From: Candidatus Thorarchaeota archaeon AB_25
GTDB lineage: Archaea > Asgardarchaeota > Thorarchaeia > Thorarchaeales > Thorarchaeaceae
Length of the DNA stretch: 40,281 bases
Reading direction: 5' to 3'
Assembly: GCA_001940705.1 (NCBI GenBank)
Contig: MEHG01000008.1
Location: 1 to 40,281 of the forward strand
Shown here: piece after piece, positions 15,179-24,232 of the stretch
Layout of the letters: the number at the start of each line of letters is the position of its first letter
Numbering within the stretch: position 1 is the first letter of the stretch
Position numbers and translations under genes: made by a program
The notes under the pieces: model-generated
Told to the model about the DNA's origin: nothing
Databases searched by the model: none
The model's input: only the letters and a program-made list of their open reading frames with translations

Positions 15179-16051
15179 TCATGTTTTCTTCAGACTATTA
15201 TTCGTTTTCTTCCGTTTTTCATCCTCAACATCCATGACAGGAGGCCCACCAATCGGTTTGTGCAACCTCTCCGCCTTGGAACCAGGTCTTCGAGGAATCG
15301 CTTTCCCATGAACCCAAATTGTATTGTCTGGTACGTGACCATCTTTTGGAACAACAGTATTTGCACCTATGAGCACATTGTCGCCAATGACGGCTCCAGG
15401 AAAGATAATCGCATATCCACCCACTGTAACATTGTTTCCGATTCTAGCTTCCTTGAGATATAGACCTTCATCCTCGTAAACATGCCCAGTGAGTACTGAA
15501 CCAAATCCGAGGAATGTATTGTTGCCAACAATTGTACGTTCCGGATTCATTAGAACCGCGTTGCCAACAATGGAGTTCCTTCCAATTCTTGCTCCAAAGA
15601 GAGTATGTAGTGCTCTAATTTTAAGAAACATTGAGAAGAAACCAGCAAAATATGGGTATAGTCTGTAGTATACCTGATAAAATTCGTGTATAAGCCATGC
15701 CTCTGATTCTCTAGAATAGTGACCATCCTCAAGATGAGGTATACCTCTACGTGAAATCTTGAAGAAACCCAATAGAAAGGCAAGAAACACACCATAGCTG
15801 ATCAATGCGAGTGGTACGAAGAGAATGAGGAGCCACCAATACTGGAGCGCAAATGCAGGAATCCATTCTGAAAAAGTACTGATGACAAAATTATGAATGA
15901 GTGAGAAGGGCCAAATGGTGTTAAGAAAAATCGTAAAGTTCTGAACGATAATTGCAAAGAGAAGTATCGCAGGAATTGCAGAAAGTGTCAGACTGATCAT
16001 AATGGAGAATATGAGGTACATAGCATAAGCTATCGTGCTAGCTTTCATCAT
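15179..16051 (-). CDS. Membrane-anchored left-handed beta-helix acyltransferase
   Basis: About 290 residues. The first 110 contain three hydrophobic stretches (near residues 10-40, 43-65 and 70-100), followed by a hexapeptide-repeat domain: TLFGARIGRNSIVGN, RTIVGNNTFLGFGS, EARIGNNVTVGGYAIIFPGAVIGDNVLIGANTVV. This resembles membrane-linked acetyltransferase domains seen at the end of some bacterial synthetases and surface-modification enzymes. It probably modifies a lipid-linked or surface glycan at the membrane. ATG at 16051 is chosen over the GTG at 16057; neither has a good ribosome-binding site. Substrate unknown. Confidence 0.75.
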   Translation of the reverse strand: MMKASTIAYAMYLIFSIMISLTLSAIPAILLFAIIVQNFTIFLNTIWPFSLIHNFVISTFSEWIPAFALQYWWLLILFVPLALISYGVFLAFLLGFFKISRRGIPHLEDGHYSRESEAWLIHEFYQVYYRLYPYFAGFFSMFLKIRALHTLFGARIGRNSIVGNAVLMNPERTIVGNNTFLGFGSVLTGHVYEDEGLYLKEARIGNNVTVGGYAIIFPGAVIGDNVLIGANTVVPKDGHVPDNTIWVHGKAIPRRPGSKAERLHKPIGGPPVMDVEDEKRKKTNNSLKKT

Positions 16052-16184
16052 CAACACTTCTGGAAGACTGTCATCGGTTCTTCTTTTGACTTTGTATTAT
16101 AGCTTTACCACGAGGCAAGACCACTTAGAAAGAGATATAGATGAAACATAGTGGACTCGTGTAACACGACGGAGCACCTTCACG

Positions 16185-17414
16185 ATGACATATGATGTGA
16201 TTATTGCCGGGACAGGTCCAGCCGGACTCATGACGGCTGAAAAGACAACCAGCTACGGTCTGAAGACCCTGGTCCTGGAGAAACGTCAAGGTGTGACTTA
16301 CTCTCTCATGGGCGAATTGGTCACTGACAAAGCTCTGAACTTTTTACGAGTCAAACCAGACTCAGAGTACATCGGAAACAAGTACACTTCAATCGTGGGA
16401 GAGAGCCTAGATACTGGATCCAATATTGTTGTTGACAGGACCCTACTCGGTAATTCATATCTCTTCGATGAGGATAATTGTCAAGAGTTGATGAGAGACC
16501 GTGCACTCTCAGACGGTGCAGAGTTCAGATACAAGGCTCGAGTTGGCTCAGTCGTCAAAGAGGGTGATTCCGTGGTGGGTGTGAAGTATAACCAGAGTGA
16601 GGAGGAGCGAGCCAACTTGACAGTTGGTGCCGATGGTTCTTTCAGTAGGGTCTCCGAGACCGCTGGATTCACACATCCAAAATGGTTACTCAGCTATGGG
16701 TACAGATTCAAGCTCACCAACTGCAAGAATGTGGACCCGAATGTTGCATACTTCTACGTTGGCAAAGACGTGGGCCTAGGTTATCTGTGGTTGTATCCGA
16801 GATCTGAAACAGAGGTCAATCTCGGAATTGGTCGGGTGCCCTCATCAAAGACCAACTGGCATGCACTCCCTCCGATGCAGGACGTCCTGAGGAAGTACAT
16901 GAAGGAGCATCCCGAAACTCAGAACGCGAAGATTGCTGCTGTGAATGGCGGTGTTGTTCCTTGTGCAGGGATTATTCCAAGGTTCACTGATGCAGGCGTC
17001 GCGCTATGCGGAAATTCTGCGGGACAAGTTTCGTCTATAGTCGGAGGAGGGGTAACCACCTGTTTCCACGCAGGCCAAGTTCTTGCAAAACATGCAAAGC
17101 GAATGGTAGACTCTGGCGACTTTTCAAAGAAGAGTGTCGGTGAATACGAAAAAGAGTATAGGAAGTCAAAACTAGCCTCTAACATCACTAACACAGGGAA
17201 AGGCATGTGGGCGGTTTCAAAGTACGCTATGCACAACGACCCGATAGCTGCTGCAGAGATTGTGCTTGGACAACTCGATGCTAAGACTCTGAACGAACTA
17301 ATCCAAGGACACGCAAGCGTAGCCACGATAATGACCCTCATGTCTGACTTTCTACCAATGGTGGCTAAAATCGGAGTAGGATATCTTCGAGCAATCGCCG
17401 TGAGTGGCTTTTAA
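16185..17414 (+). CDS. Geranylgeranyl reductase family flavoprotein
   Basis: A 409-residue FAD enzyme starting DVIIAGTGPAGLMTAEK (dinucleotide-binding GxGxxG) with a second FAD motif LTVGADGSFSRV and the late GNSAGQVSSIVGGGVTTCFHAG segment typical of digeranylgeranylglycerophospholipid reductases. In archaea these saturate the isoprenoid chains of membrane lipids or quinones. It stands alone in its orientation, with a 127-base upstream gap. Archaea usually carry several paralogues, so the exact substrate (lipid, quinone or dolichol) is open. Confidence 0.85.
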   Translation: MTYDVIIAGTGPAGLMTAEKTTSYGLKTLVLEKRQGVTYSLMGELVTDKALNFLRVKPDSEYIGNKYTSIVGESLDTGSNIVVDRTLLGNSYLFDEDNCQELMRDRALSDGAEFRYKARVGSVVKEGDSVVGVKYNQSEEERANLTVGADGSFSRVSETAGFTHPKWLLSYGYRFKLTNCKNVDPNVAYFYVGKDVGLGYLWLYPRSETEVNLGIGRVPSSKTNWHALPPMQDVLRKYMKEHPETQNAKIAAVNGGVVPCAGIIPRFTDAGVALCGNSAGQVSSIVGGGVTTCFHAGQVLAKHAKRMVDSGDFSKKSVGEYEKEYRKSKLASNITNTGKGMWAVSKYAMHNDPIAAAEIVLGQLDAKTLNELIQGHASVATIMTLMSDFLPMVAKIGVGYLRAIAVSGF

Positions 17415-17440
17415 AAAAAAGAGAGAATCAAGGAGGAGTT

Positions 17441-17473
17441 GAAGCAGGGGCGCCCCCCGCGTCCACCTGCTTC
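17441..17473 (+). terminator. Hairpin after the reductase gene
   Basis: GAAGCAGG (17441-17448) pairs perfectly with CCTGCTTC (17466-17473) around a GC-rich 17-base loop, 27 bases after the stop at 17414. No strong T run follows, so it may mark a 3' end or a processing site rather than a classical terminator. Confidence 0.45.
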
Positions 17474-17530
17474 ATTTGCCCTGTACCATGCCCGTAGTGT
17501 GCGATTACCGTAAAGCATACGCACCCGGAG

Positions 17531-17582
17531 TTAGCAGCGGACAGCTGCTAAGAAAGTTATAGTATGATGAGCATATATATAT
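17531..17582 (+). promoter_or_regulatory. Palindrome and TATA box before the TrmB-like gene trio
   Basis: TTAGCAGC (17531-17538) and GCTGCTAA (17544-17551) form a perfect 8-base inverted repeat with a 5-base centre. A TATA tract, catatatatatc, follows at 17572-17582. The palindrome sits about 20 bases upstream of the TATA box, a usual place for an archaeal activator or autoregulator site. The genes behind it encode three DNA-binding proteins, so autoregulation is plausible. Confidence 0.5.
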
Positions 17583-17663
17583 CGCGTGGTTGTATACAGT
17601 CATAAAGTTAGTAAGTTGATGATTTTTGAGCGTTACTCAGGACTGAGTAAAGAGGGATGTTCT

Positions 17664-18716
17664 ATGCTAAAAGATGATGGTCTTTCAAAAGCCATGGAAC
17701 TGTGTGGATTCATGATCGGAGATAGGCAAGAGTCCCGTCTGATGAGTCTGCTAAGTGTCATTCTCAAACTTCAGACCGACCCACCTATCCCCTTGGCATT
17801 TGCAGAGATCTATGAACAGATGTTGAGAGAGGATCCGGAAACTAAGCTCACCAAGGCATGGGTCCATAGGGTACTCAAATCATTAGTGGGGGCCCAACTT
17901 GTACGCGTGGAAAATCCGACCTCTCACCGCAAGAGGTACATTGCTGATGTGAACACTGTCATGGCCGGACTTGAGCAGTTAAAGAGCGAAAGGATCAGTG
18001 CACTTGAGGTTCAGAAAGGAGAGATTGACAAGACACTTTCAGACGTTAGTGATTTGGATTGTGGTGAGCTTGCTCAGCGGTTTATTAGGAGCGTCACTGG
18101 GGCTCAACAGAAAATCAGCTCACGGGTTGTTCGAGGTGTTGAGGAACTTCATAGGGTTCTCAGATACAATATGCTTGATGTGGCAAAGAAGGGAGACACA
18201 ATTCGAGTAACAGCCCTGTGGCTAGGACCTTTTGTAGAGGGTGCAATGGAGAGAACGATGAAGTTCATTGAAGCAGCACAGAGAGGCGTGGATGTTAGAT
18301 ACATGATATCTACGGATGTTTTTAGATTTGAAGATGAAGATCTTGGTGCTTCATTCAACATTGAAGAAGTGATGAAGCTCATGGGTAATCTTAATGAATT
18401 CAGAAAAAGTGGGATGAAGTTTGATATTCGTATATATGCAGGCCCTAAGACGTACAACCAAGTGAGCCTCAACAATGACAACATGGCGTTGATTATTGCG
18501 GAGGATCCGGTGACTGCCACATGGATCACTAGGGACTTCAATCCTGATCTTATTGACAACGCTGTGAAAGCCTTTGACAGGGATTGGAAGAAGTCCAAAT
18601 CATTCCTTGAGTTAACACCCAAAGACTTGCAGGCTTTTGGTGGAGAACCCGGAGGACTAATTAGTAAAATTACTAAAACAAATGGCGAGGATCAATCCGA
18701 CGTACGGGGAGAGTGA
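17664..18716 (+). CDS. TrmB-like regulator, first of three tandem paralogues
   Basis: I chose ATG 17664 (gaggg ribosome-binding site about 9 bases upstream, and the TATA box implies transcription start near 17605). The 350-residue protein has an N-terminal winged helix (residues about 30-100, with TKAWVHRVLKSLVGAQLV and a wing NPTSHRKRYIAD), a helical linker, and a C-terminal PLD-like sensing domain with DTIRVTALWLGPFVEG and the ending ATWITRDFNPDLIDNAVKAFD. Family role: sugar- or metabolite-responsive transcription control. It overlaps the next paralogue by 4 bases (GTGA), so the three proteins should be made in similar amounts. Confidence 0.75.
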   Translation: MLKDDGLSKAMELCGFMIGDRQESRLMSLLSVILKLQTDPPIPLAFAEIYEQMLREDPETKLTKAWVHRVLKSLVGAQLVRVENPTSHRKRYIADVNTVMAGLEQLKSERISALEVQKGEIDKTLSDVSDLDCGELAQRFIRSVTGAQQKISSRVVRGVEELHRVLRYNMLDVAKKGDTIRVTALWLGPFVEGAMERTMKFIEAAQRGVDVRYMISTDVFRFEDEDLGASFNIEEVMKLMGNLNEFRKSGMKFDIRIYAGPKTYNQVSLNNDNMALIIAEDPVTATWITRDFNPDLIDNAVKAFDRDWKKSKSFLELTPKDLQAFGGEPGGLISKITKTNGEDQSDVRGE

Positions 18717-19630
18717 GGGAAGTATCCGAATTACAGTATGAAGAAGTGCTTGAGATAATCGGTCTAGACAAGACTAGAAAGGAAATGCTTGTACTTGGAG
18801 CACTACTTAAAGTTCAAAAAGAACCTACTGAATTCATCGATTTCGAAACATTACGTGAGCAACTTGCCATAGATGAGGGATCGCGAAAGGGGAAGGATTC
18901 CCTAATCTATCGAAGTCTTTCATGGCTTGAAAAAGAGGGGTTCTTGAGAATTGACAAGAGTGGTCATAAACATGGATACAACTCATCCATAGCAATTATC
19001 GATAAAGCGTTGGAAAAAATGGTCAATAAGGCAATCAAGAGCTTGGAGAAAAATCTACAGGATATCAACTCCGATATCACCTTTCTCTCAGAGATGAACG
19101 TTGACATCATGGCATCCAGTGTAGTTGATCTTGCAGCTGGAAAAGAGAAAATCGAAAAGACAGTCTTTGCGCAGGGATGGGAGAACATTCTGAAATTATT
19201 TGATAACAAATTGTACAAGGATCTCAAAGAAGGTGATGTGGTAAGGGTCAAGTTAGAGTGGTTGTCTGGAATAGACTATCTTGAGCCTAGAAGGACAATA
19301 CAATACGAAGAGCTACTTCAAAATGGTGTTGAAATTAGAGCCCTCGATCACAACAGGGGTGAGAAGAAGCTACGGCCAGGTATGAAAAAGATGCTCGTCA
19401 ATATGCGCGACACTGGGAGTAAGGTTGGATATAGGATCCTTCCTCGAGAGGATTCAACATATCAATTCATCGGACGTAACACTGAAGGAATAGTGCTTAT
19501 AGTTTCAGAGAGCCCACTATCAGCAACATGGCTACCAAGAAGCAGTAACTCAGAATTGGTTGACAATGCGATTGACAGTTTCGATAGAGACTATAAATTG
19601 GGAATTGACCTACTAGACTATGAAGGGTGA
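18713..19630 (+). CDS. TrmB-like regulator, second paralogue
   Basis: A 305-residue protein with the same plan: winged helix (GKDSLIYRSLSWLEKEGFLRI near residues 60-80), helical linker, and the C-terminal domain with GDVVRVKLEWLSGIDY and SATWLPRSSNSELVDNAIDSFD. The start GTG 18713 overlaps the preceding stop. The C-terminal ATW...DNA.D.FDR motif is shared with the first paralogue, so these arose by tandem duplication and then diverged. Confidence 0.72.
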   Translation: MREVSELQYEEVLEIIGLDKTRKEMLVLGALLKVQKEPTEFIDFETLREQLAIDEGSRKGKDSLIYRSLSWLEKEGFLRIDKSGHKHGYNSSIAIIDKALEKMVNKAIKSLEKNLQDINSDITFLSEMNVDIMASSVVDLAAGKEKIEKTVFAQGWENILKLFDNKLYKDLKEGDVVRVKLEWLSGIDYLEPRRTIQYEELLQNGVEIRALDHNRGEKKLRPGMKKMLVNMRDTGSKVGYRILPREDSTYQFIGRNTEGIVLIVSESPLSATWLPRSSNSELVDNAIDSFDRDYKLGIDLLDYEG

Positions 19631-20598
19631 GTGAAGTGTCAAACAAGGAATTCCAGAGAAGCCTTGAGAAACTAGGAATGGATATGACCTCGAGCAAGAT
19701 GCAAGTATTTCGAGCTGTTCTATTGGCAGCAGGAGGCACAGGCAAACCTACTAGATATGGCGAAATAGCAAGTAGTCTTGAATCAATAGCCAAAAAGAAA
19801 TTCACAAAGGCGTACATCTACCGACAATTGAGTGAATTGGAAGAAGCTGGGCTCATCATAATAAACACCATTACAACTCCAAGAACTTATTCTATCACAG
19901 AATCTACCATTTCGAAAACTCTCGAGTTTGAAAGACAGGAAAAAGTGTCTGAGAGCGAGGCAAAGCGACAAGACCTGACCACAAAGCTCAATCGATTAAA
20001 ACCTATCAAAAGCCAAGAACTCGCTCTCATGTTTCACAAGCAATTAGCCGGAGAGCCCTCAATTGAGGGATCACTTATGATTGAAGGAATCGAGAATGTT
20101 AGAAGTGCAATTATTCGAGAGTTTGCAGATGGGGCTAAAAAGGGGGACCATGTCAGAGTTCTCGGTCATGCAAGCACTCTGGCAGAAGGGCTCGGACCTG
20201 GGGGCGTTACCGAGTTGAGGCTGATGCAGTCTGGTTTTAGAGGAGTTAAAGTCAAGGGTCTTCTCACTCCTGTCGGGGATGATTCACTTAACTTGAATCT
20301 GATGGCAGGACATCTGACTCCGATGGTGGAGGTCTTCGAACAAGCATCGAAGACTGGCAATATCCAACTTAGATTTTCCAGCGAGCCTATTAAGACATAC
20401 AGGATGCTCACTCTCAATGAGGATAAGATGCTCCTCTACCTGACACATGCAAAGGAATCGGATATGGCGGCTCTGGTCCACAGGAAGGACAACCCTGGTC
20501 TCATTGATGATGCAATTAGAACCTTTGATGAGCTATGGGAAACTGGAATCGATGTGCTTGATATCATAAATCAGATGTTACAGAAGCAAGATTCCTAA
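19627..20598 (+). CDS. TrmB-like regulator, third paralogue
   Basis: A 323-residue protein; start GTG 19627 overlaps the stop of the second paralogue by 4 bases. Winged helix around residues 30-90 (FTKAYIYRQLSELEEAGLIIINT), then a helical segment, then the PLD-like half with GDHVRVLGHASTLAEG. The last part, KDNPGLIDDAIRTFDELW, matches the paralogues, but the ATW motif is replaced by DMAALVHRK, suggesting loss or change of the ligand pocket. The 3' end overlaps the convergent DHH gene by 4 bases. Confidence 0.72.
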   Translation: MSEVSNKEFQRSLEKLGMDMTSSKMQVFRAVLLAAGGTGKPTRYGEIASSLESIAKKKFTKAYIYRQLSELEEAGLIIINTITTPRTYSITESTISKTLEFERQEKVSESEAKRQDLTTKLNRLKPIKSQELALMFHKQLAGEPSIEGSLMIEGIENVRSAIIREFADGAKKGDHVRVLGHASTLAEGLGPGGVTELRLMQSGFRGVKVKGLLTPVGDDSLNLNLMAGHLTPMVEVFEQASKTGNIQLRFSSEPIKTYRMLTLNEDKMLLYLTHAKESDMAALVHRKDNPGLIDDAIRTFDELWETGIDVLDIINQMLQKQDS

Positions 20599-21668
20599 GA
20601 CTCTGAAACCCATGCCTTACTCTTCGAGAGGGTCAGGAAAATATCATCACAGACGGCCTGAAAGTCCTCATAGAGACCATATTCACCGCCAGCAGCATAC
20701 GGATGGCCACCGCCATTGAACATCTTGGCAGCCGCGTTGCACAACACCCCATCCCTACCTCTTCTGAAACCAAGCATCCCACCTTGGCTGAGTGAGAGTA
20801 AGAGGTCTGCAACCTTCAGCTCAGGATCAATTGAGTTTAGGTTTTCTTGATTCGAGGCAAAAGTACCTATGTCCGTTGAAGTTAAGCCACTGGGAATTTC
20901 AACCACACGCACCAGTTTTCCATGGATGACTTGGTCACTATGACCGGCTAGAGCCTTTCTCATCTTCTTTGTCTTCTCTTTCCTATAATGCTCAACTCGT
21001 TTGTTCAGAAGAGAGTCCTTGAATCTGTGTGCATCATTATCCCACACCCCACTCATTCCACTCTCAGCCAGTTTGGTAAGAACTGGGTGTAAGGAATCGG
21101 TCACGTCTACTTTCTTATCGATTGCTCCGAAACGAATGACACTGACTGCATCTGTGAGTGCTGTGGCAGCTTCAATCTCTCGAAGATTGAAATCAGTGTC
21201 GTGGGCAATCTTGGCCAGTTCAGTGGATATATCATCTCTTGGCAGTAGGACCTTGTGAGTAATTTCAGCTGCGCAAAATTCGTGATTGACTTTCAGTACA
21301 GGTTTGTTCCCAAGAGAGAGAATCATTTTGATTGCATTGTCTGACCATTGATGATGGTCCAACCACACAATGCGACAACCCTGTGAGATTGCTTTGGTCA
21401 GTCCTTTTTGCACAATATCAATGATGGTGTCATCCATCCCAAGATCTGTGATGATTATGAGTGTGTCTCGTTTTTTTGCGATAGCAGAGAACACCTGCTC
21501 AAATGAACCATAATCAGTGAGAATTGCCTTGAAGTCGAGATTCTTTGTTTTTGCATATCTCCATACAATAGCGGCAGATGCAAGTCCATCTACATCCTTA
21601 TCATGAGAGATAGAAAGAAGAGATGTAATCTTCTTAGCATTTGGCTCGCTTTTTCGTTCTTCAGGCAT
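20595..21668 (-). CDS. DHH-family phosphoesterase (RecJ/NrnA-like)
   Basis: The 357-residue protein has the DHH core motifs: ISHDKDVDGLASA (motif I), IIITDLG (II), VWLDHHQWSD (III), IAHDTDF (IV), and the C-terminal DHHA1 motif FNGGGHPYAAGG. Two metals would be held by the Asp and His residues. Family role: 5'-3' exonuclease or oligonucleotide phosphodiesterase; archaeal members include GAN (GINS-associated nuclease) and NrnA-like enzymes. The substrate is not fixed by sequence. The start ATG 21668 gives a charged, disordered head of about 12 residues. Confidence 0.85.
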   Translation of the reverse strand: MPEERKSEPNAKKITSLLSISHDKDVDGLASAAIVWRYAKTKNLDFKAILTDYGSFEQVFSAIAKKRDTLIIITDLGMDDTIIDIVQKGLTKAISQGCRIVWLDHHQWSDNAIKMILSLGNKPVLKVNHEFCAAEITHKVLLPRDDISTELAKIAHDTDFNLREIEAATALTDAVSVIRFGAIDKKVDVTDSLHPVLTKLAESGMSGVWDNDAHRFKDSLLNKRVEHYRKEKTKKMRKALAGHSDQVIHGKLVRVVEIPSGLTSTDIGTFASNQENLNSIDPELKVADLLLSLSQGGMLGFRRGRDGVLCNAAAKMFNGGGHPYAAGGEYGLYEDFQAVCDDIFLTLSKSKAWVSES

Positions 21669-21792
21669 TTACGCTCATCGCACGAGTTGAAAGAGTGCTT
21701 ATTTTATCTTCCCGTAGAGCATCCCGACTAATATAGGAAAATTCGAAAGTGTTTTGTGATGCCTTACTGGCTGTTTATTTGAGAGGGATAGA

Positions 21793-23643
21793 ATGAGCAA
21801 ATCCAAGCGTGACACTATCATGAGTGGTAATGAAGCCATAGCCAGAGGTGCGCTAGAGGAAGGCGTTGGGTTCTGTGCATCCTATCCTGGAACCCCATCG
21901 ACTGAGATTACTACAAGTCACTTCAAAGTTGCTGAAGAATACGATATCCATGTCGAGTGGTCAGCGAATGAGAAGGTGGCTATGGAAGCTGCAGCTGCTG
22001 CAAGTTGGGTGGGCATTCCAGCCCTTTGTTCAATGAAGTCACTAGGCTTGAATGTTGCTTCAGACTTTCTACTAAACCTGAATCTCTCAGGCTCAGGAAA
22101 GGGGGGCCTCGTGATTGTCGTCTGCGATGACCCAAGGGGCCACAGTTCTAGTAACGAGCAAGATTCCAGGTTTTATGCAAAGGCGGCAAAGATTCCTTTG
22201 TTTGAACCATCAACCTACCAAGAGGCAAAAGATGTCACGAAAGCAGCCTTCAAACTCTCTCAGAAGTATGAGGTCCCAGTTCTCGTTCGAAGTACAACTA
22301 GGTTGTCACACTCTAGGGGATTGGTCCAAACTGACAAGGTCTCAACAAAGACAAAGAAGGCCCATGCTCTGCCAGAGCGACTCTACAACGTGCCTTCACC
22401 GCATCTAAGGCATAGAGACCTCTTAGAGAAGATGGAAAAAGTAACAAAGGAGTTTGAAGAGTCCCCATTCAATGTTAGCACAAACGTCAATGACATGAGC
22501 CTATTAGTCATTTCAAGTGGCATAAGTTCCTTGTACACTCAAGAAGCAATTCAGACCCTCCAGTCTGACAAGATTGGTCACCTGAATGTAGTCACAACTT
22601 ATCCGTTGCCTAAGAAGGCAATATCCGATCTCCTCCAAAGGGTTGACCGTATTCTATTCGTTGAGGAGAATGATCCATTCCTTGAGGATGCAATCAGGTC
22701 TCTTTCCGCGGATTTCGAGGATACTCCACATTTCTATGGAAAAAGGACAGGGCATATTCCAACCTATGGTGAAATGAATACAGATGTAGTTTTGACCACT
22801 TTGGCTAAGCTGACAGGACAAGAGGAATCAATGAAGAAAGAAGACCGCTCGTCGGATCTACTTATCGACAGACCACTCACGTTCTGCGCAGGATGTACTC
22901 ATCGTAACTTCTACTGGGCAATACGCACCGTGAAGAAACGGCTGGGCGGAAAGCTAGTAGTTGCTGGAGATATCGGGTGCTATTCTCTCGGGGTGTTCTA
23001 TGATGAGGCGATGGACACAATGCAAGCTATGGGCTCTGGCATCGGTGTTGGTAGTGGGTTAGGACAACTCCAACGGTTTGGGTTTGAATCTAAGGTGGTA
23101 TCAGTAGCAGGAGACTCGACCTTCTTCCATGCATGCTTACCTGGACTCATCAATGCAAGACACAAGAACGCAGATTTGACCCTCGTCATACTAGATAATG
23201 CCACAACAGCCATGACTGGCTTTCAGGTACATCCAGGTTCGAGTAATCAGGAGGATAGTCTGAGAAGAGTTCAGATTGAAAGCTTGGTCAAGGCAGTAGA
23301 ACCAGATTTCTTCTCTACTGGAGATGCAACAGATATCAAAACCCTCACTAATCTGCTCCACTCAACGGTGCAAGAAGAGGGGCTGAAGGTCCTATTGTTA
23401 GATAGTGTGTGTAGACTTGAGGAGGTCAAGAGGAAGCCAGGATTTGTTGGTGCAACTCCTGTAAAGATAGACGAGGGTCTCTGCAAGGGAGAGAAATGCA
23501 TGATATGTGCCCGTGACTTTGGTTGTCCGGCTCTTAGCTGGGATGCTGAGACCCACTATCCTGTTGTCTTGGACCATGTTTGCGTGCAGTGTGGCGCATG
23601 CATTGCTGTGTGTCCTCACAATGCCATTGTGGAGGGTGAGTGA
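21793..23643 (+). CDS. iorA: Indolepyruvate:ferredoxin oxidoreductase, alpha subunit
   Basis: The 616-residue protein has the pyrimidine domain of thiamine enzymes at the front (MSGNEAIARGALEEGVGFCASYPGTPSTEI), the TPP-binding domain (GCYSLGVFY, SVAGDSTFFHACLPGL) and a C-terminal pair of ferredoxin-like clusters (CKGEKCMICARDFGCP and CVQCGACIAVCPHNA). This one-chain order is diagnostic of IorA. With IorB it oxidises aryl pyruvates from aromatic amino acids to aryl-acetyl-CoA and reduces ferredoxin. The ATG at 21793 has gaggg upstream. The gene is directly followed by iorB. Confidence 0.92.
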   Translation: MSKSKRDTIMSGNEAIARGALEEGVGFCASYPGTPSTEITTSHFKVAEEYDIHVEWSANEKVAMEAAAAASWVGIPALCSMKSLGLNVASDFLLNLNLSGSGKGGLVIVVCDDPRGHSSSNEQDSRFYAKAAKIPLFEPSTYQEAKDVTKAAFKLSQKYEVPVLVRSTTRLSHSRGLVQTDKVSTKTKKAHALPERLYNVPSPHLRHRDLLEKMEKVTKEFEESPFNVSTNVNDMSLLVISSGISSLYTQEAIQTLQSDKIGHLNVVTTYPLPKKAISDLLQRVDRILFVEENDPFLEDAIRSLSADFEDTPHFYGKRTGHIPTYGEMNTDVVLTTLAKLTGQEESMKKEDRSSDLLIDRPLTFCAGCTHRNFYWAIRTVKKRLGGKLVVAGDIGCYSLGVFYDEAMDTMQAMGSGIGVGSGLGQLQRFGFESKVVSVAGDSTFFHACLPGLINARHKNADLTLVILDNATTAMTGFQVHPGSSNQEDSLRRVQIESLVKAVEPDFFSTGDATDIKTLTNLLHSTVQEEGLKVLLLDSVCRLEEVKRKPGFVGATPVKIDEGLCKGEKCMICARDFGCPALSWDAETHYPVVLDHVCVQCGACIAVCPHNAIVEGE

Positions 23644-23644
23644 A

Positions 23645-24232
23645 GTGAGAGACCCATATTCCATTTTAGTCGCAGGCGTTGGAGGACAAGGCAACCTCGT
23701 CTGTGGCAGGATTATCGCAGAAGCCACGATGAAACAGGGTCTTCGACCAGTCGTGGGAGACACCTTTGGTGCATCACGCAGAGGTGGTAGCGTGGTGACT
23801 CATATCAGAATTGGAAAACAGGACTGGGGACCGCTAATACCCAAAGGGGAGATTGATGTCCTACTTGGGTTTGAGCCAGTCGAGGCGCTCCGCGCAGCCA
23901 CGAGATATGCAGGCGATAGGACCGTTTCCATTGTTAGTATGATGTCTGTGCCACCCTCAAATGTAACATCAGGAGACCTAAGCTATCCAGAGATCAACGA
24001 TATCAAGCGGGAACTGGAATCTATCTGTAAGAAGGTGTACATGCTAGATACAGAACCAGTCTTGAAGCGGCTGGGTTCTACACGCGTTCTGAACTCATAC
24101 ATGATTGGTGCAGTCTCTTCAATAGAAGATAGCCCTCTTGACTCAAAGAACTTACAGGAAGCAATATTGAATATCCTCAACTCTGAGAAAGACTTGGTAG
24201 CGTTCAATGAAGGTGCAAAAGCTCTACATTGA
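23645..24232 (+). CDS. iorB: Indolepyruvate:ferredoxin oxidoreductase, beta subunit
   Basis: 195 residues. GTG 23645 is chosen because ggagg (23631-23635) lies 9 bases upstream and the IorA stop at 23641-23643 immediately precedes it; GTG 23636 would put the ribosome-binding site directly against the start. The family signature ILVAGVGGQGNLVCGRIIAEA and the segment GASRRGGSVVTHIRIG are present. This is the gamma-type catalytic-partner domain that completes the IorAB enzyme. Its end overlaps the convergent GTPase-fusion gene by 9 bases. Confidence 0.9.
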   Translation: MRDPYSILVAGVGGQGNLVCGRIIAEATMKQGLRPVVGDTFGASRRGGSVVTHIRIGKQDWGPLIPKGEIDVLLGFEPVEALRAATRYAGDRTVSIVSMMSVPPSNVTSGDLSYPEINDIKRELESICKKVYMLDTEPVLKRLGSTRVLNSYMIGAVSSIEDSPLDSKNLQEAILNILNSEKDLVAFNEGAKALH

